A stretch of DNA of 64,000 nt, taken from positions 682,411-746,410 of the forward strand of contig NZ_LFIP02000002.1 of the NCBI RefSeq assembly GCF_001189235.2. Reading direction: 5' to 3'. The notes under the pieces were generated by a model, which ran no database searches, was not told the origin of the DNA, and worked only from the letters and a program-made list of their open reading frames with translations. The translations under genes were made by a program, and so were the position numbers. This DNA comes from Bradyrhizobium embrapense (GTDB lineage Bacteria > Pseudomonadota > Alphaproteobacteria > Rhizobiales > Xanthobacteraceae). The first letter of the stretch is position 1. Every line of letters begins with the position of its first letter. Shown here one piece after another: positions 42,485-51,198 of this stretch.

Positions 42485-43660
42485 CTACCGCTGGCTCGCT
42501 TGAGCCTTCGAATTTGCGCTGGCCAGCGGCAGGGGAACGGCCAGCAGAAGGCAAACCGATTCCACCAGAAGTTCATGGGCACGATCGACGATGTCGTCCA
42601 ACGAGCTCGTCTTCGCGAACATGGCCTGGGCCTCCGCCAGCAACCGCTCACGCGTCGGGATGCTGGGCAGGTGCAGGTCGGCACGGTGCTGCAACAGAAC
42701 AAGTGCTTCCCGCACCGACAATCCGGTTTCGTGAACCGAGGATCTGATCGCCTGCGCAATGTATTCGGGATTGAAGCGGGCGGCGAGCTGCTCGGCCGTT
42801 CGCTTGATCACGCGCGATCCCAGGCGCTGCTCGTTGCGGAGAACCTGCGCGGGCGGCGCCTTCAGATCCCAGACGATTCCGAACCAGGACAAGGCCACCA
42901 GAACATAGTAGGTCGCATCGATCTCCCACCAGCGGAAGCCCTGCCGCGCACTGCTTTGGTAGGCGTGATGATTGTTGTGCCAACCCTCACCCATGGTAAC
43001 CAGCGCCAGCAGCCAATTGTTGCGGGAATCGTCGCCCGTCACATACCGCTTGCGACCGTGAACATGGGCCAGCGAGTTGATGCAGAACGTTGCGTGATAC
43101 AGCAGCACGGTGCTCCAGAAGAAACCGGCCAGAAGTCCCGGCCACCCGGCAATCAGGAAGCACAGGACTGCGACCACAACGGCCGGCAAAATCTCGAATT
43201 TGTGCAGCCACATCAACTCCGGATACGCGGCAAAATCAGCGACTTTCGTCAGATCGGTTGCATCGTGCTGCCGATAGAAGATCCAGCCGAGATGACTGTA
43301 CAGGAAGCCCTTGTGCCGGGGTGAATGCACATCTTGCTCGGTATCGGAATGAAGATGGTGATGCCGATGTTTCGCAGCCCACCAGAGCACGCTTTTCTGG
43401 GCGCTGCTTTGGGCCAGGAATGCAAGGATGAACTGGAACGCCCGGCTGGTCGCATAGGCTCGATGCGAGAAGTAGCGATGGTATCCGGCCGTGATCGCAA
43501 ACATCCGCAGCCAGTACAGGGCGACGCAAATCGCAATCGCCGGCCATGAGACGCCCGACCAGATCGCGGCCAGACATCCGATGTGGACCAGCAGGAACGG
43601 GAGGACCTGCGGGTACATGATGTCGTCGTGCTGCGGAGCTGGATCGATATTGGTGGACAC
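42485..43660 (-). CDS. Acyl-CoA (stearoyl-CoA delta-9 type) fatty acid desaturase
   Basis: 391 residues from GTG 43660 (AGGT about 7 bases upstream); the frame is open further to 43822 but the extra residues lack family likeness. Histidine boxes HRYFSHRAYATSR, KHRHHHLHSDTEQDVHSP and NNHHAYQSSARQGF coordinate the diiron centre. Four membrane helices. C-terminal tail of about 120 residues continues beyond the standard core (ALVLLQHRADLHLPSIPTR). Makes cis double bonds in membrane lipids. Confidence 0.92.
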   Translation of the reverse strand: MSTNIDPAPQHDDIMYPQVLPFLLVHIGCLAAIWSGVSWPAIAICVALYWLRMFAITAGYHRYFSHRAYATSRAFQFILAFLAQSSAQKSVLWWAAKHRHHHLHSDTEQDVHSPRHKGFLYSHLGWIFYRQHDATDLTKVADFAAYPELMWLHKFEILPAVVVAVLCFLIAGWPGLLAGFFWSTVLLYHATFCINSLAHVHGRKRYVTGDDSRNNWLLALVTMGEGWHNNHHAYQSSARQGFRWWEIDATYYVLVALSWFGIVWDLKAPPAQVLRNEQRLGSRVIKRTAEQLAARFNPEYIAQAIRSSVHETGLSVREALVLLQHRADLHLPSIPTRERLLAEAQAMFAKTSSLDDIVDRAHELLVESVCLLLAVPLPLASANSKAQASQR

Positions 43661-43886
43661 GCTCGCGACCTCGATTGCTTCAATGCGCGGGCCGCCCGGC
43701 CAGCAGATGCTCAAATGCCGGCTCTGGCGGCATTGCACGCGGTAATAAGTAGAACCCCGCGATCGGTAGACAAGTCGCGGGGTCGCGAAAACCAGTGGCT
43801 CTGCTAGTACATCAATTGTCAAAGCAGCATGGCGCCTATTGCCGCACTTGGGGCGCGCGCCGATTTTCCGCTGATTGGGGGCTGCC

Positions 43887-44495
43887 CTAATCCTTCTTCG
43901 CCGTCAGGCCGTCGACCATCGCGCGCGTCAAGGTCGAGATCTCGCTGCGCAGCGCGCCGATCGGCACCGCGATCAGCTTGTGCTCGAGCCCGAGCGCGAC
44001 CATGCCGTGCACGGCGGAGAACAGGCTGCGCGCGGTCACGCCGAGCTGGGCCGGCGTGCGCTGCGGAAACAACGCGGCGAGCGGTTTGTAGATGTGGCGG
44101 AACAGCTCCATCTGCTCGGTGATCGCCCATTCCGGCACCGGCTTGCCGTGCTGCATGCGATGCTCGAACAGCGCGCGCCACAATTCGAGATTGTCGGCGG
44201 CGAAATCGCAATAGGCGACCGCGATCCGCACCAGCAGCTCGCGCGGAGCCGCCGCGCCGCCGATCTCGGCCAGCGACAGCGAGGCATCGAGCCGGGCCAG
44301 GGTGCGCGAGCCGACGCGCAGGATCAGCTCGTCGACATCCTCGACCAGATTGTAGACGCCGCCATTGGCGATCCCGATTTCCTGGGCCAGTTCGCGGGTT
44401 TTCAGGCCGCCGAGCCCCTTTGCCGCAATCGCCCGTTCCGCCGCCTCGATCAGCGCTTCGCGCAGCTTTGCGCGTCGTTCCAATGCCTTGGACAT
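43887..44495 (-). CDS. TetR-family regulator of the pspA-like gene
   Basis: 202 residues. HTH: REALIEAAERAIAAKGLGGLKTRELAQEIGIANGGVYNLVEDVDELI; C-terminal domain of the TetR_C_33-like type (FAADNLELWRALFEHRM). Divergent from the PspA gene with three TGAGC-N3-GCTCA palindromes between, so very likely its repressor and autorepressor. Confidence 0.88.
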   Translation of the reverse strand: MSKALERRAKLREALIEAAERAIAAKGLGGLKTRELAQEIGIANGGVYNLVEDVDELILRVGSRTLARLDASLSLAEIGGAAAPRELLVRIAVAYCDFAADNLELWRALFEHRMQHGKPVPEWAITEQMELFRHIYKPLAALFPQRTPAQLGVTARSLFSAVHGMVALGLEHKLIAVPIGALRSEISTLTRAMVDGLTAKKD

Positions 44496-44520
44496 GTTTC
44501 ACCCGTCCTTAACCGTACGC

Positions 44521-44535
44521 TTGAGCGTCGCTCAA
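44521..44535. promoter_or_regulatory. TetR operator 1, TTGAGC-GTC-GCTCAA
   Basis: Perfect 6-base arms. First of three copies with the common core TGAGC-N3-GCTCA in the divergent promoter; 26 bp from the TetR start. Confidence 0.7.
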
Positions 44536-44542
44536 ATAATTC

Positions 44543-44557
44543 TTGAGCATCGCTCAT
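44543..44557. promoter_or_regulatory. TetR operator 2, TTGAGC-ATC-GCTCAT
   Basis: Five-base perfect arms (TGAGC/GCTCA), outer pair mismatched. Starts 22 bases after operator 1, about two helical turns, so both dimers can bind the same face. Confidence 0.68.
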
Positions 44558-44576
44558 TATGTGGTACAAGAGATTC

Positions 44577-44591
44577 ATGAGCGATGCTCAT
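44577..44591. promoter_or_regulatory. TetR operator 3, ATGAGC-GAT-GCTCAT
   Basis: Perfect 6-base arms, 16 bp before the pspA ATG, where binding would block transcription start or initiation. It includes an out-of-place ATG at 44578, which helps rule out earlier start codons for the pspA gene. Confidence 0.7.
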
Positions 44592-44607
44592 AACAGGGAG
44601 TGGCCAA

Positions 44608-45303
44608 ATGTTCAAAACAGTTTTGACGATTTTCCGCGGCAGCGTGGCGGCAGCCGAGGAGGAACTGCAGGATCGGACCGCGCTGGTCGTGCTCGACCAG
44701 CAGATGCGCGATGCCGCCGCCGCGGTCGACCGCTCGAAACGGACCCTGGCGCTCGCCATCGCCGGCGACCAGCAGGAGGGCCGGCGGCTCGAGGCGACCA
44801 ACGCCCGGATCGCCGATCTCGAGGTGCGCGCGACGACGGCGCTCGAGGGCGGCCGGGAAGACCTCGCCCGCGAAGCCGCGCAGGCGATCGCCAACCTCGA
44901 AGCCGAACGCGACGCCGCGATGACCGCGCGCACGCTGTTCGGCACCGAGATCACCCGGCTCAAGCGCCACGTCGCCAATGCCGAGGCGCGCATTGCCGAG
45001 CTGGATCGCGGCCGCCGCCTCGCCCGCGCCTCGGAAGCGGTGCGTTCGCTGCGCCGGAGCGGCATCGAGGCGGCGCGGCCCTATGAGTCGACGCTGCCGG
45101 AAGCGGAAGCGACCCTGAAGCGGCTGCGCGAGCGGCAGATCGAGATCCAGGCGGCGGACGATGCGCTGTTCGAGATCGACACCGCCTCGGGCCCATCAGC
45201 CACCGCCGAAAAGCTCGCCGAGCAGGGCTTCGGCCCTAGGATGAAATCGACCGCCGACGACGTGCTGGCACGCTTGAGAGCCAAGCGTCCGCCTGCCGCC
45301 TGA
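44608..45303 (+). CDS. pspA: PspA/IM30-family membrane-stress protein
   Basis: 231 residues from ATG 44608 (GGGAG 8 bases upstream). N-terminal amphipathic helix FKTVLTIFRGSVAAAEEEL, LDQQMRDAAAAVDRSKRTLA (PspA helix 1 pattern), then long coiled-coil helices (ATNARIADLEVRATTALEGGREDLA). C-terminal helix differs from E. coli PspA. Likely forms rings or rods at the inner membrane under envelope stress. Followed 56 bp later by a YiaA/B-type membrane protein gene; both under the TetR regulator. Confidence 0.88.
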   Translation: MFKTVLTIFRGSVAAAEEELQDRTALVVLDQQMRDAAAAVDRSKRTLALAIAGDQQEGRRLEATNARIADLEVRATTALEGGREDLAREAAQAIANLEAERDAAMTARTLFGTEITRLKRHVANAEARIAELDRGRRLARASEAVRSLRRSGIEAARPYESTLPEAEATLKRLRERQIEIQAADDALFEIDTASGPSATAEKLAEQGFGPRMKSTADDVLARLRAKRPPAA

Positions 45304-45359
45304 GAACGCGAGCCTGAAAGCAAGCCAACTTCAAACCACCTGTCATCAAGGAGACGACC

Positions 45360-45635
45360 ATGAACCAGACGATCCAACCCCACAGCAGCGGCTGGGTGAC
45401 ATTCACTTACGCGTCCTTCGCAGCCTCCGCTTTCCTCGTTGCCGTCGGCGTGTTCTTCCTGCCGATCGATCTCTGGATGAAGGGCTACCTCACGATGGGC
45501 GTCGTGATGCTGATCCAGACCTGCGTCACGCTGACCAAGACCATCCGGGATAACCACGAGAGCGGCAAGCTCGTGAACCGCATCGAGGACGCCAAGGCCG
45601 AACGCCTGTTGATGGAAGTGTCCAAGGCTGGGTGA
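45360..45635 (+). CDS. YiaA/YiaB-family two-helix membrane protein
   Basis: 91 residues: WVTFTYASFAASAFLVAVGVFFLP and GYLTMGVVMLIQTCVTLTKTIRDNHE are two membrane helices ending in the family pattern KTIRDNHE. Ribosome site AAGGAG before ATG 45360. Same transcript as the PspA-like gene, so probably part of a membrane-stress response here. Confidence 0.88.
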   Translation: MNQTIQPHSSGWVTFTYASFAASAFLVAVGVFFLPIDLWMKGYLTMGVVMLIQTCVTLTKTIRDNHESGKLVNRIEDAKAERLLMEVSKAG

Positions 45636-45658
45636 GACGGCGGCCCAATTCCCTCCGC

Positions 45659-45743
45659 GTCATTGCGAGGAGCGCTAGCGACGAAGCAATCCATCGTGCC
45701 GTGTACGCGGAGGGATGGATTGCTTCGCTTCGCTCGCAATGAC
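45659..45743. repeat. Dispersed repeat, GTCATTGCGAGGAGCG family (copy 2)
   Basis: 85-base hairpin element; left arm GTCATTGCGAGGAGCG..CGACGAAGCAATCCAT, right arm GGATTGCTTCGC..CTCGCAATGAC. It separates the pspA pair from the five-gene operon. Confidence 0.85.
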
Positions 45744-45886
45744 GGTGTGGATGGACCGTAGGCCGCTTACGACCAACTTGTTCCGTTTCCGGAACGCCTT
45801 GTTTACCCTGCGGCAAACAGCGCCAGGTTGCACTCATGGCTCTTTAACAGGCGAGAGTGCAGAGATCGCGCCCGAGGGACAGAGAA

Positions 45887-46942
45887 ATGGCGTCCACCGA
45901 CAATCCCACGCCCGCGTCGCGCGGCAGCTCAGGCCTTGCGAAGGCGCGCGCGGCCTTTGACGGCTTGCGCAGCCATGGCGGCTTCTGGCTGAAGGCACTG
46001 TCGCAACCGACCATCGATCTCACCTTGCGCACCCAGCCCGGCCAGCGCACCCGCATCGTCGAATCGCCCGGCCTGTCGCTGCCGAAGGATGAACTCGACG
46101 CGTTGGTCGCGCAGTTGCGCATCGTCGCCGCCAAGACGCTGCCCGAGGAGAGCCTGACTTATGGCATCTTCTCCGGCGAGCCCGAGCGGCTGTCGCGAGC
46201 GATCATCACGTTGATCTCGGAGGAAGACAGCGGACGGCCGATCGCGTTCAACGCGCTGTCGGTGATGGACGTGCCGCTCGACGGCGAGCCCATTGAAGTC
46301 ACCCATCTCGGCCTCGTCATGGTCGATCCCGATGTGCGCGGGCAGGGCCTGTCCTGGGTGCTTTACGGCCTCACCGCGCTGGTGCTGTTCGCCCGCGATG
46401 GCTTGCGGCCGAAATGGATCTCCAACGTCACCCAGGTGCCGGCGGTGGTTGGCATGGTCAGCGACACCTTCTCGGACGTGTTCCCGTCGCCGCTGCCGGG
46501 CGCGCGGCAAAGCTTCGCGCATCTGCAGCTCGCGCGCGGCATCATGGCAAGGCATCGCGCGGTGTTCGGCGTCGGCGAGGAGGCCGGCTTCGACGAGGCG
46601 CGTTCGGTCATCACCAACGCCTATACCGGCGGCTCGGACGCGCTGAAGAAGACCTTCGAGATCGCGCCGAAGCATCGCAATGCCGTCTACAACGAATTTT
46701 GCGAACGCGAGCTGGATTACGGCCGTGGCGATGATGTGCTGCAGCTCGGCCGCATCGATCTGGCCGGCGCGCGCCGTTACATCATGAGCGAGGTGCCGTC
46801 GGGCTCGCTGCCGGCGCTGCTCGCGGCCTCCGCGATGCTGGCGCTGCAGCGGCTGGTGCTGCCGGTGGTGTACTGGATGGACGACAGCCGCGCCTTCGGC
46901 ACCTTGCGGCCGCGCCGGCAGGACAACGGGGCGGTGCGATGA
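45887..46942 (+). CDS. GNAT-like protein, first gene of the E1/nitroreductase operon
   Basis: 351 residues from ATG 45887 (GAGGGA site). Residues about 90-190 contain a GNAT-type strand and acetyl-CoA loop: THLGLVMVDPDVRGQGLSWVLYGL (R-G-Q-G-L-S) and WISNVTQVPAVVGMV. The C-terminal third (FEIAPKHRNAVYNEFCERELDYGRGDD) matches no family I recognise, and a hydrophobic patch (LPALLAASAMLALQRLVLPVVYWM) lies near the end. Substrate unknown; transfer of an acyl or aminoacyl group is the expected chemistry. Overlaps the E1-like gene by ATGA. Confidence 0.75.
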   Translation: MASTDNPTPASRGSSGLAKARAAFDGLRSHGGFWLKALSQPTIDLTLRTQPGQRTRIVESPGLSLPKDELDALVAQLRIVAAKTLPEESLTYGIFSGEPERLSRAIITLISEEDSGRPIAFNALSVMDVPLDGEPIEVTHLGLVMVDPDVRGQGLSWVLYGLTALVLFARDGLRPKWISNVTQVPAVVGMVSDTFSDVFPSPLPGARQSFAHLQLARGIMARHRAVFGVGEEAGFDEARSVITNAYTGGSDALKKTFEIAPKHRNAVYNEFCERELDYGRGDDVLQLGRIDLAGARRYIMSEVPSGSLPALLAASAMLALQRLVLPVVYWMDDSRAFGTLRPRRQDNGAVR

Positions 46943-47814
46943 ATTTCGATTATTACTCGTTCACCGGCCGCAACATCGGCTTCATCGACGAGCACGAGCA
47001 GCAGCTGCTGCGCCAGGCGCGGGTGTTCGTCTGCGGCGTCGGCGGCATGGGCGGCGCGGCCTTCATGGCGCTGGCGCGCGCCGGAATCGGCAAGTTCGTG
47101 ATTGCCGACATCGACCGCTTCGAGGTCTCCAATCTCAACCGCCAGGTGTTCGCCTTCGCCGACGAGGTCGGCCGGGAGAAGGCCGCGGTCGCCGCCGAGG
47201 CCGCCAGGCGGATCAACCCGACCATCGAGGTCGAGGTGCTCGGCCAGAACTGGACCAGTGAGCTCGCCGGGATTGCCGAACGCTGCCCGGTCATCGTCAA
47301 CGGCATGGACGACATCGCCGCCGGCGTGCATCTGTACAGGACCGCCAAGCGCGCCGATGCAACCGTGATCGATGCTTATATGTCGCCGCTGCCGTCGGTG
47401 ATCGTGGTGCGCCCGCATGATCCCAGGCCCGAAGAGCGCCTCGGCTTTCCGACGCTGGCCAAGGACTGGACCGAGATCACCGAGGACGACCGTCGCGCCG
47501 CGATGCGGGCCGAGATCGAGCACGTGATGCTGCATTCCTCCTCGCGCAACTATGTCGACCTCGCGATCGCCGGCGAAGTCGCGGCCGGCCGCCGCAGCCG
47601 GATGTCGTTCGCGCCGATGGTGATCTCGACCGGCATGTTGATGGCCTATGAGGCGGTCGCGCTGATCCTCGGCCGCACCTCCGGCACCGATTGCCGCGGC
47701 TGGTTCCTCAACCCGCATCGACCGGCGATCGAGAAGCCGCGCAACGCGCTGGTCGCCGCCTTGATGCGCCCGCTGGTGCGGCGGGCGATCGATCAATTGA
47801 CGGGCGTTGCATGA
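46939..47814 (+). CDS. E1/ThiF-like adenylyltransferase
   Basis: 291 residues. ThiF/MoeB/E1 Rossmann fold: VFVCGVGGMGGAAF (nucleotide loop near residues 30-42), IADIDRFEVSNLNRQVF with D59 and the conserved N67/R68, GREKA with K81, and NGMDD with D124. It lacks the two C-x-x-C zinc pairs and I see no clear catalytic Cys; only three Cys, at 32, 116 and near 232. Resembles the E1 part of MoeY-type (Rv1355c-like) proteins, where E1 is linked with a nitroreductase domain. Likely adenylates a carboxylate of a protein or small molecule. Coupled to both neighbours by ATGA. Confidence 0.9.
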   Translation: MNFDYYSFTGRNIGFIDEHEQQLLRQARVFVCGVGGMGGAAFMALARAGIGKFVIADIDRFEVSNLNRQVFAFADEVGREKAAVAAEAARRINPTIEVEVLGQNWTSELAGIAERCPVIVNGMDDIAAGVHLYRTAKRADATVIDAYMSPLPSVIVVRPHDPRPEERLGFPTLAKDWTEITEDDRRAAMRAEIEHVMLHSSSRNYVDLAIAGEVAAGRRSRMSFAPMVISTGMLMAYEAVALILGRTSGTDCRGWFLNPHRPAIEKPRNALVAALMRPLVRRAIDQLTGVA

Positions 47815-49010
47815 CCTCGGGGGTGATCGCCGATTCCATCGTCAATCTCTGCGGCGCCATCGGCGTCGCAGTGGCGATGATGACGTTCTACCGGCGCGAT
47901 CCGAGGAGCCCTTTGACGCGCCGGCTGCTGCTCGCACTCGGCGTGATCGCGCTCCTGTTCCTCGACCGCGGTTTGGCATGGTGGAGCGGCAGCTGGCTGC
48001 TCGATCGTCTCTCGGTGATCCCGGCCGCGCTGATTCCGCTCGGCGCGCTGATCGTCACCGAGGGCATCCTGCGCCGCCACGCGCCGCGCGCGGTCAAGAT
48101 CGCTGCGCTCGCGGGCGGCATCCTGCTCGGCCTCGGCGGCCTGTTCGGGCTGCAACGTTTTGTGATGCCTTATGCAGTCACGCTGGCGCTGTTCCAGCTG
48201 GTCGGCTTTGGCACCTGCGCGCTGCTGCTGGCGACGCGCGACCGCGCCTCGCTGATGGCTTCGGAAAACCGCAGCATCGGCCGCATGGCGGTCGGGGCGC
48301 TGGTGGTGATCCCGTTCATCCTCACCGATTTCCGCACGCTGTTTCCGGACATCCCGGTGCGGCTCGGCGCGCTAGGTGCGTTGCTGACGGTCACCGTGAT
48401 GCTGATCGCCGGCGGCGGCGCCGAAACGCGCCGGCATGGCCTTGCGATGATGGCGCTGCGGCTGATCTCGTCGGGCCTGCTCGGCCTCGCCGCCGCGTTC
48501 ATGGCGCCTGACGTCGATGCCGCCCAAATGGTCCGCTTCGTCGCGGTCGCGATCGCCGGCGTGCTGACCATCGGGCTGATGACGGATGCGCTGCGCGCGC
48601 TGTTCGAATCGCAGGAGCCCGGCGTGCTCAACTCGGTCGCGGCCTCGCCGGCGCAGACAAGGGAGCAGTTGATCGCCGAGCTCGCACGGCACCCGATCTT
48701 CGAAAGCGCGCGGCGCTTCCGCGAAGACGAGCTTGGACCCTACGATCCGCCGCTGCTCCGCGACTTCCTGTCAGCGAGGCGCGTGCTGCGCCGCTCCGAG
48801 GCGCCGTGGGGGCTGGCGCCGACCGCCCCCGCCCCCGAGCGCATGGTCTCGCTGATGACGGCCAATAATGCGTCCCACGCCATCGTGCTTGCGCATGATC
48901 CGCTCGACCTGATCGTGCTCGCGGTGCCCGTCACCGCGGCCGACCCCGCCACCGAAACCGCGCTGGCGCTGGTGCGGCGGCTCTTGGCGCTGACCCCTGA
49001 GGCCAAATGA
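47811..49010 (+). CDS. Multi-helix membrane protein with cytoplasmic C-terminal region
   Basis: 399 residues from ATG 47811, which overlaps the E1 stop. Roughly eight or nine helices in the first 280 residues (SIVNLCGAIGVAVAMMTFY, LLLALGVIALLFL, SVIPAALIPLGALIVTEGIL, AVGALVVIPFILTDF, GALGALLTVTVMLIAGG), the layout of 7TM sensor input modules. The last 110 residues are soluble (LARHPIFESARRFREDELGPYDPP, HAIVLAHDPLDLIVLAVPV). No catalytic domain seen. May sense or anchor the operon's product. Confidence 0.8.
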   Translation: MTSGVIADSIVNLCGAIGVAVAMMTFYRRDPRSPLTRRLLLALGVIALLFLDRGLAWWSGSWLLDRLSVIPAALIPLGALIVTEGILRRHAPRAVKIAALAGGILLGLGGLFGLQRFVMPYAVTLALFQLVGFGTCALLLATRDRASLMASENRSIGRMAVGALVVIPFILTDFRTLFPDIPVRLGALGALLTVTVMLIAGGGAETRRHGLAMMALRLISSGLLGLAAAFMAPDVDAAQMVRFVAVAIAGVLTIGLMTDALRALFESQEPGVLNSVAASPAQTREQLIAELARHPIFESARRFREDELGPYDPPLLRDFLSARRVLRRSEAPWGLAPTAPAPERMVSLMTANNASHAIVLAHDPLDLIVLAVPVTAADPATETALALVRRLLALTPEAK

Positions 49011-50128
49011 CGATCGAGATCCGGGAGGGCGACCGCAAAGCGGCGTTCGACGCCGCGCTTAACGCCTATGGGCCCGACAGCCTCTACGTGCCGCCGCTGT
49101 GGAGCGATTTCGACCGGATGTTCGATGCCGCGAAGAACCCGTTCGTCACCGAAGGCCACGGCCGCTATGCGCTGTTTTCGGCGCATCGCGACGGCCGCCC
49201 GGTCGGCCGCATCGCCGCCTCGATCCACGATGCCTCCAACCGCAAGCACGGCACCCGCCACGGTGCGTTCGGCTTCTTCGACTGCGTCGACGATCCCGAA
49301 GTGGCCGATGCGCTGTTGCGCGCCGCCGAGCAATGGCTGTCGGCGCGCGGCATGACCCGCATCGCCGGCAATTTCAATCTCACGGCGATGCAGCAGATCG
49401 GGGTGATGACCGACGGTTTCGACCATGCGCCGTTCACCGACATGATGTGGTCGCCGCCGCATATCGCGCGCCACCTCGAGCGCGCCGGCTATGTCGCGAC
49501 CTTCCCGATGACGACGTTCGAGATCGCGCTCGACGGCGGCAAGCCGGAACAGCTGCTCGGCGACAAGCAGCGCGCGGTGCTGGCCGACAAGGATTTCGTC
49601 TGGCAGCCGATCAAGCGCTCCGCCTTCAAGGTGCGGCTGGAGGATGCGCGCCTGATCCTGAACGACGGCTTTGCCGACAACCCGATGTTCGTGCCGCCGA
49701 CGGCCGCCGAATATCTGTTCCAGGCCGGCGAAATGATGTGGATCATCGACAAGCGGATTTCGACGGTGGTCTATCATCGCGGCCGGCCCGCCGGCGCGAT
49801 CATCGCGATCCCCGATCTCAACCCGCTGATCAAGGCGATCGGCGGCCGCATCGGACTGACAGCACCGTTCAAGTTTGTAAAACACCGCATGCTGAACACG
49901 CGCGCGGTGCTGATCTATCAGTCGGTCTGTCGCGACCTGCACAATCGCGGCCTCAACGGCGCCATGCTCTACCGCACCGCGCTGGCGTTGCAAGAGGCCG
50001 GCTACCGCACGCTCGGCGGCACCTGGATATCAGACATCAACGCGCCGTCGCTGCGCCAGGTCGAGAAGGCCGGCGCCACGCCGCTGCACCGGCTGCATCT
50101 GTTCACCAAGCGGCTGGCCGCGGCATGA
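49007..50128 (+). CDS. GNAT-fold protein (large, two-lobed; YghO-like)
   Basis: 373 residues. Pattern of the large GNAT-like hypothetical family: YALFSAHRDGRPVGRIAASIHD, GAFGFFDCVDDPEVADALLRAAEQWL, GNFNLTAMQQIGVMTDGFD, then a second lobe ending ALALQEAGYRTLGGTWISDINAPSLRQVEKAGATPLHRLHLF. Does not resemble the other GNAT-like protein closely. ATG overlaps the membrane-gene stop. Probably transfers an acyl/aminoacyl group in the same pathway. Confidence 0.82.
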   Translation: MTIEIREGDRKAAFDAALNAYGPDSLYVPPLWSDFDRMFDAAKNPFVTEGHGRYALFSAHRDGRPVGRIAASIHDASNRKHGTRHGAFGFFDCVDDPEVADALLRAAEQWLSARGMTRIAGNFNLTAMQQIGVMTDGFDHAPFTDMMWSPPHIARHLERAGYVATFPMTTFEIALDGGKPEQLLGDKQRAVLADKDFVWQPIKRSAFKVRLEDARLILNDGFADNPMFVPPTAAEYLFQAGEMMWIIDKRISTVVYHRGRPAGAIIAIPDLNPLIKAIGGRIGLTAPFKFVKHRMLNTRAVLIYQSVCRDLHNRGLNGAMLYRTALALQEAGYRTLGGTWISDINAPSLRQVEKAGATPLHRLHLFTKRLAAA

Positions 50129-51120
50129 GCGAGCCGACGCCGGATCTGCTGCGCGAGCTGGTGGCGGAGGCGCGGCTGGCGCCGAGCGTCCATAATATCC
50201 AGCCGACCCGCTGGCGCTTGCTCGGCGACGGGCGGCTGGCGCTGGTCGACGACACCTCGGTGCGCACGCCGGTCGCCGATCCCGCGGGGCATGATGTGCT
50301 GGTGTCGCACGGTGCGGCGCTCGAGGGCATGAGCCTTGCGCTCAACCGCCGCGGCCTCGCGATCACGGCGATGACCACGATCGAGCAGCCGTTGTCGGCG
50401 CAGTTTACCGCGCTGTGCAGCTTTGCAATCAGGCAAGGTGTTGCGACCGATCCGCTGGCAGGCCATGTGGCGCATCGGATGTCGTGGCGCGGCAAGTTTG
50501 CGGCGTCGCCGAATGAGGCCGCGCCGCTGGTGCAGCTCGCCGTCGCGCGTGACGATCTGATCTGTATCGGGGATCGCCGGGCAATTGCCGATATCGGAGA
50601 GTGGGCGGACCAGGCCGAGTTCTCCTTTCTGCACGGCGACGACTATCGGGCCGAATTGCTAGAATGGATGCGGCTGTCGGGCGACCATCCGCACTATCTG
50701 CTGGACGGTCTCAATCGCGACGCACTCGCCATGAATACGGTCGAGGCCGCCATCGCCCGCTACGTGCTCGGCGGCCTGTTCAAGCCGCTCGATCGTCTCG
50801 GCCTCGCCGCATCGCTGCTGTCGGACAGCGCCAAGACCGCCTCGGCCGCGGCGATCGTGCTGTTCTGTCGTCCGGTCGGTGAGGATCCACTCACGACGGG
50901 GCGGCATTTCTACCGCAGCTGGTTGGAGATCGATCGCGCCGGGCTCGCGGCGTGCCCGATCTCGGCGCTGGCCGACCACCCTGATTTCAACGATCGGCTG
51001 CGCAAGCTCGGCAGGATCGGCACCGATCGTCGCCTCGTCAACGTGTTCCGCGTCGGCTGGCCCTCAAAGCCGCTGAAATCCCGGCATTTCCGGCTGCCGG
51101 TCGATCGGCTCATCGTCTAA
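50125..51120 (+). CDS. Nitroreductase-family (Acg/MoeY-like) flavin protein
   Basis: 331 residues from ATG 50125 (ATGA overlap). Opening LVAEARLAPSVHNIQPTRWRLL is the FMN-site pattern of nitroreductase-fold proteins, here in the larger Acg-type layout; later LVSHGAALEGMSLALNRRGL, GRHFYRSWLEIDRAGLAACPISAL. Last gene of the operon. In azole-forming and MoeY-type pathways this fold oxidises or reduces an intermediate after E1 adenylation; that link is inference from context. Confidence 0.85.
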   Translation: MSEPTPDLLRELVAEARLAPSVHNIQPTRWRLLGDGRLALVDDTSVRTPVADPAGHDVLVSHGAALEGMSLALNRRGLAITAMTTIEQPLSAQFTALCSFAIRQGVATDPLAGHVAHRMSWRGKFAASPNEAAPLVQLAVARDDLICIGDRRAIADIGEWADQAEFSFLHGDDYRAELLEWMRLSGDHPHYLLDGLNRDALAMNTVEAAIARYVLGGLFKPLDRLGLAASLLSDSAKTASAAAIVLFCRPVGEDPLTTGRHFYRSWLEIDRAGLAACPISALADHPDFNDRLRKLGRIGTDRRLVNVFRVGWPSKPLKSRHFRLPVDRLIV

Positions 51121-51198
51121 AAATTAAGCTGCAATCCCCGCTGTCAAAGCTTCACGCGGTCGTGCTATGACGCCGCCCGCTAACCAATGACCGGTGGG

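Noticed and set aside
44521..44591. The three short palindromes considered as a CRISPR or iteron array
   Set aside because: Spacing is unequal, spacers are tiny, and they lie exactly between a TetR gene and its divergent partner; operators explain them.
49099..50124. In-frame extension before the nitroreductase-like gene
   Set aside because: It lies inside the GNAT-like gene in another frame and is Arg-rich; the ATGA overlap at 50125 is a natural start.
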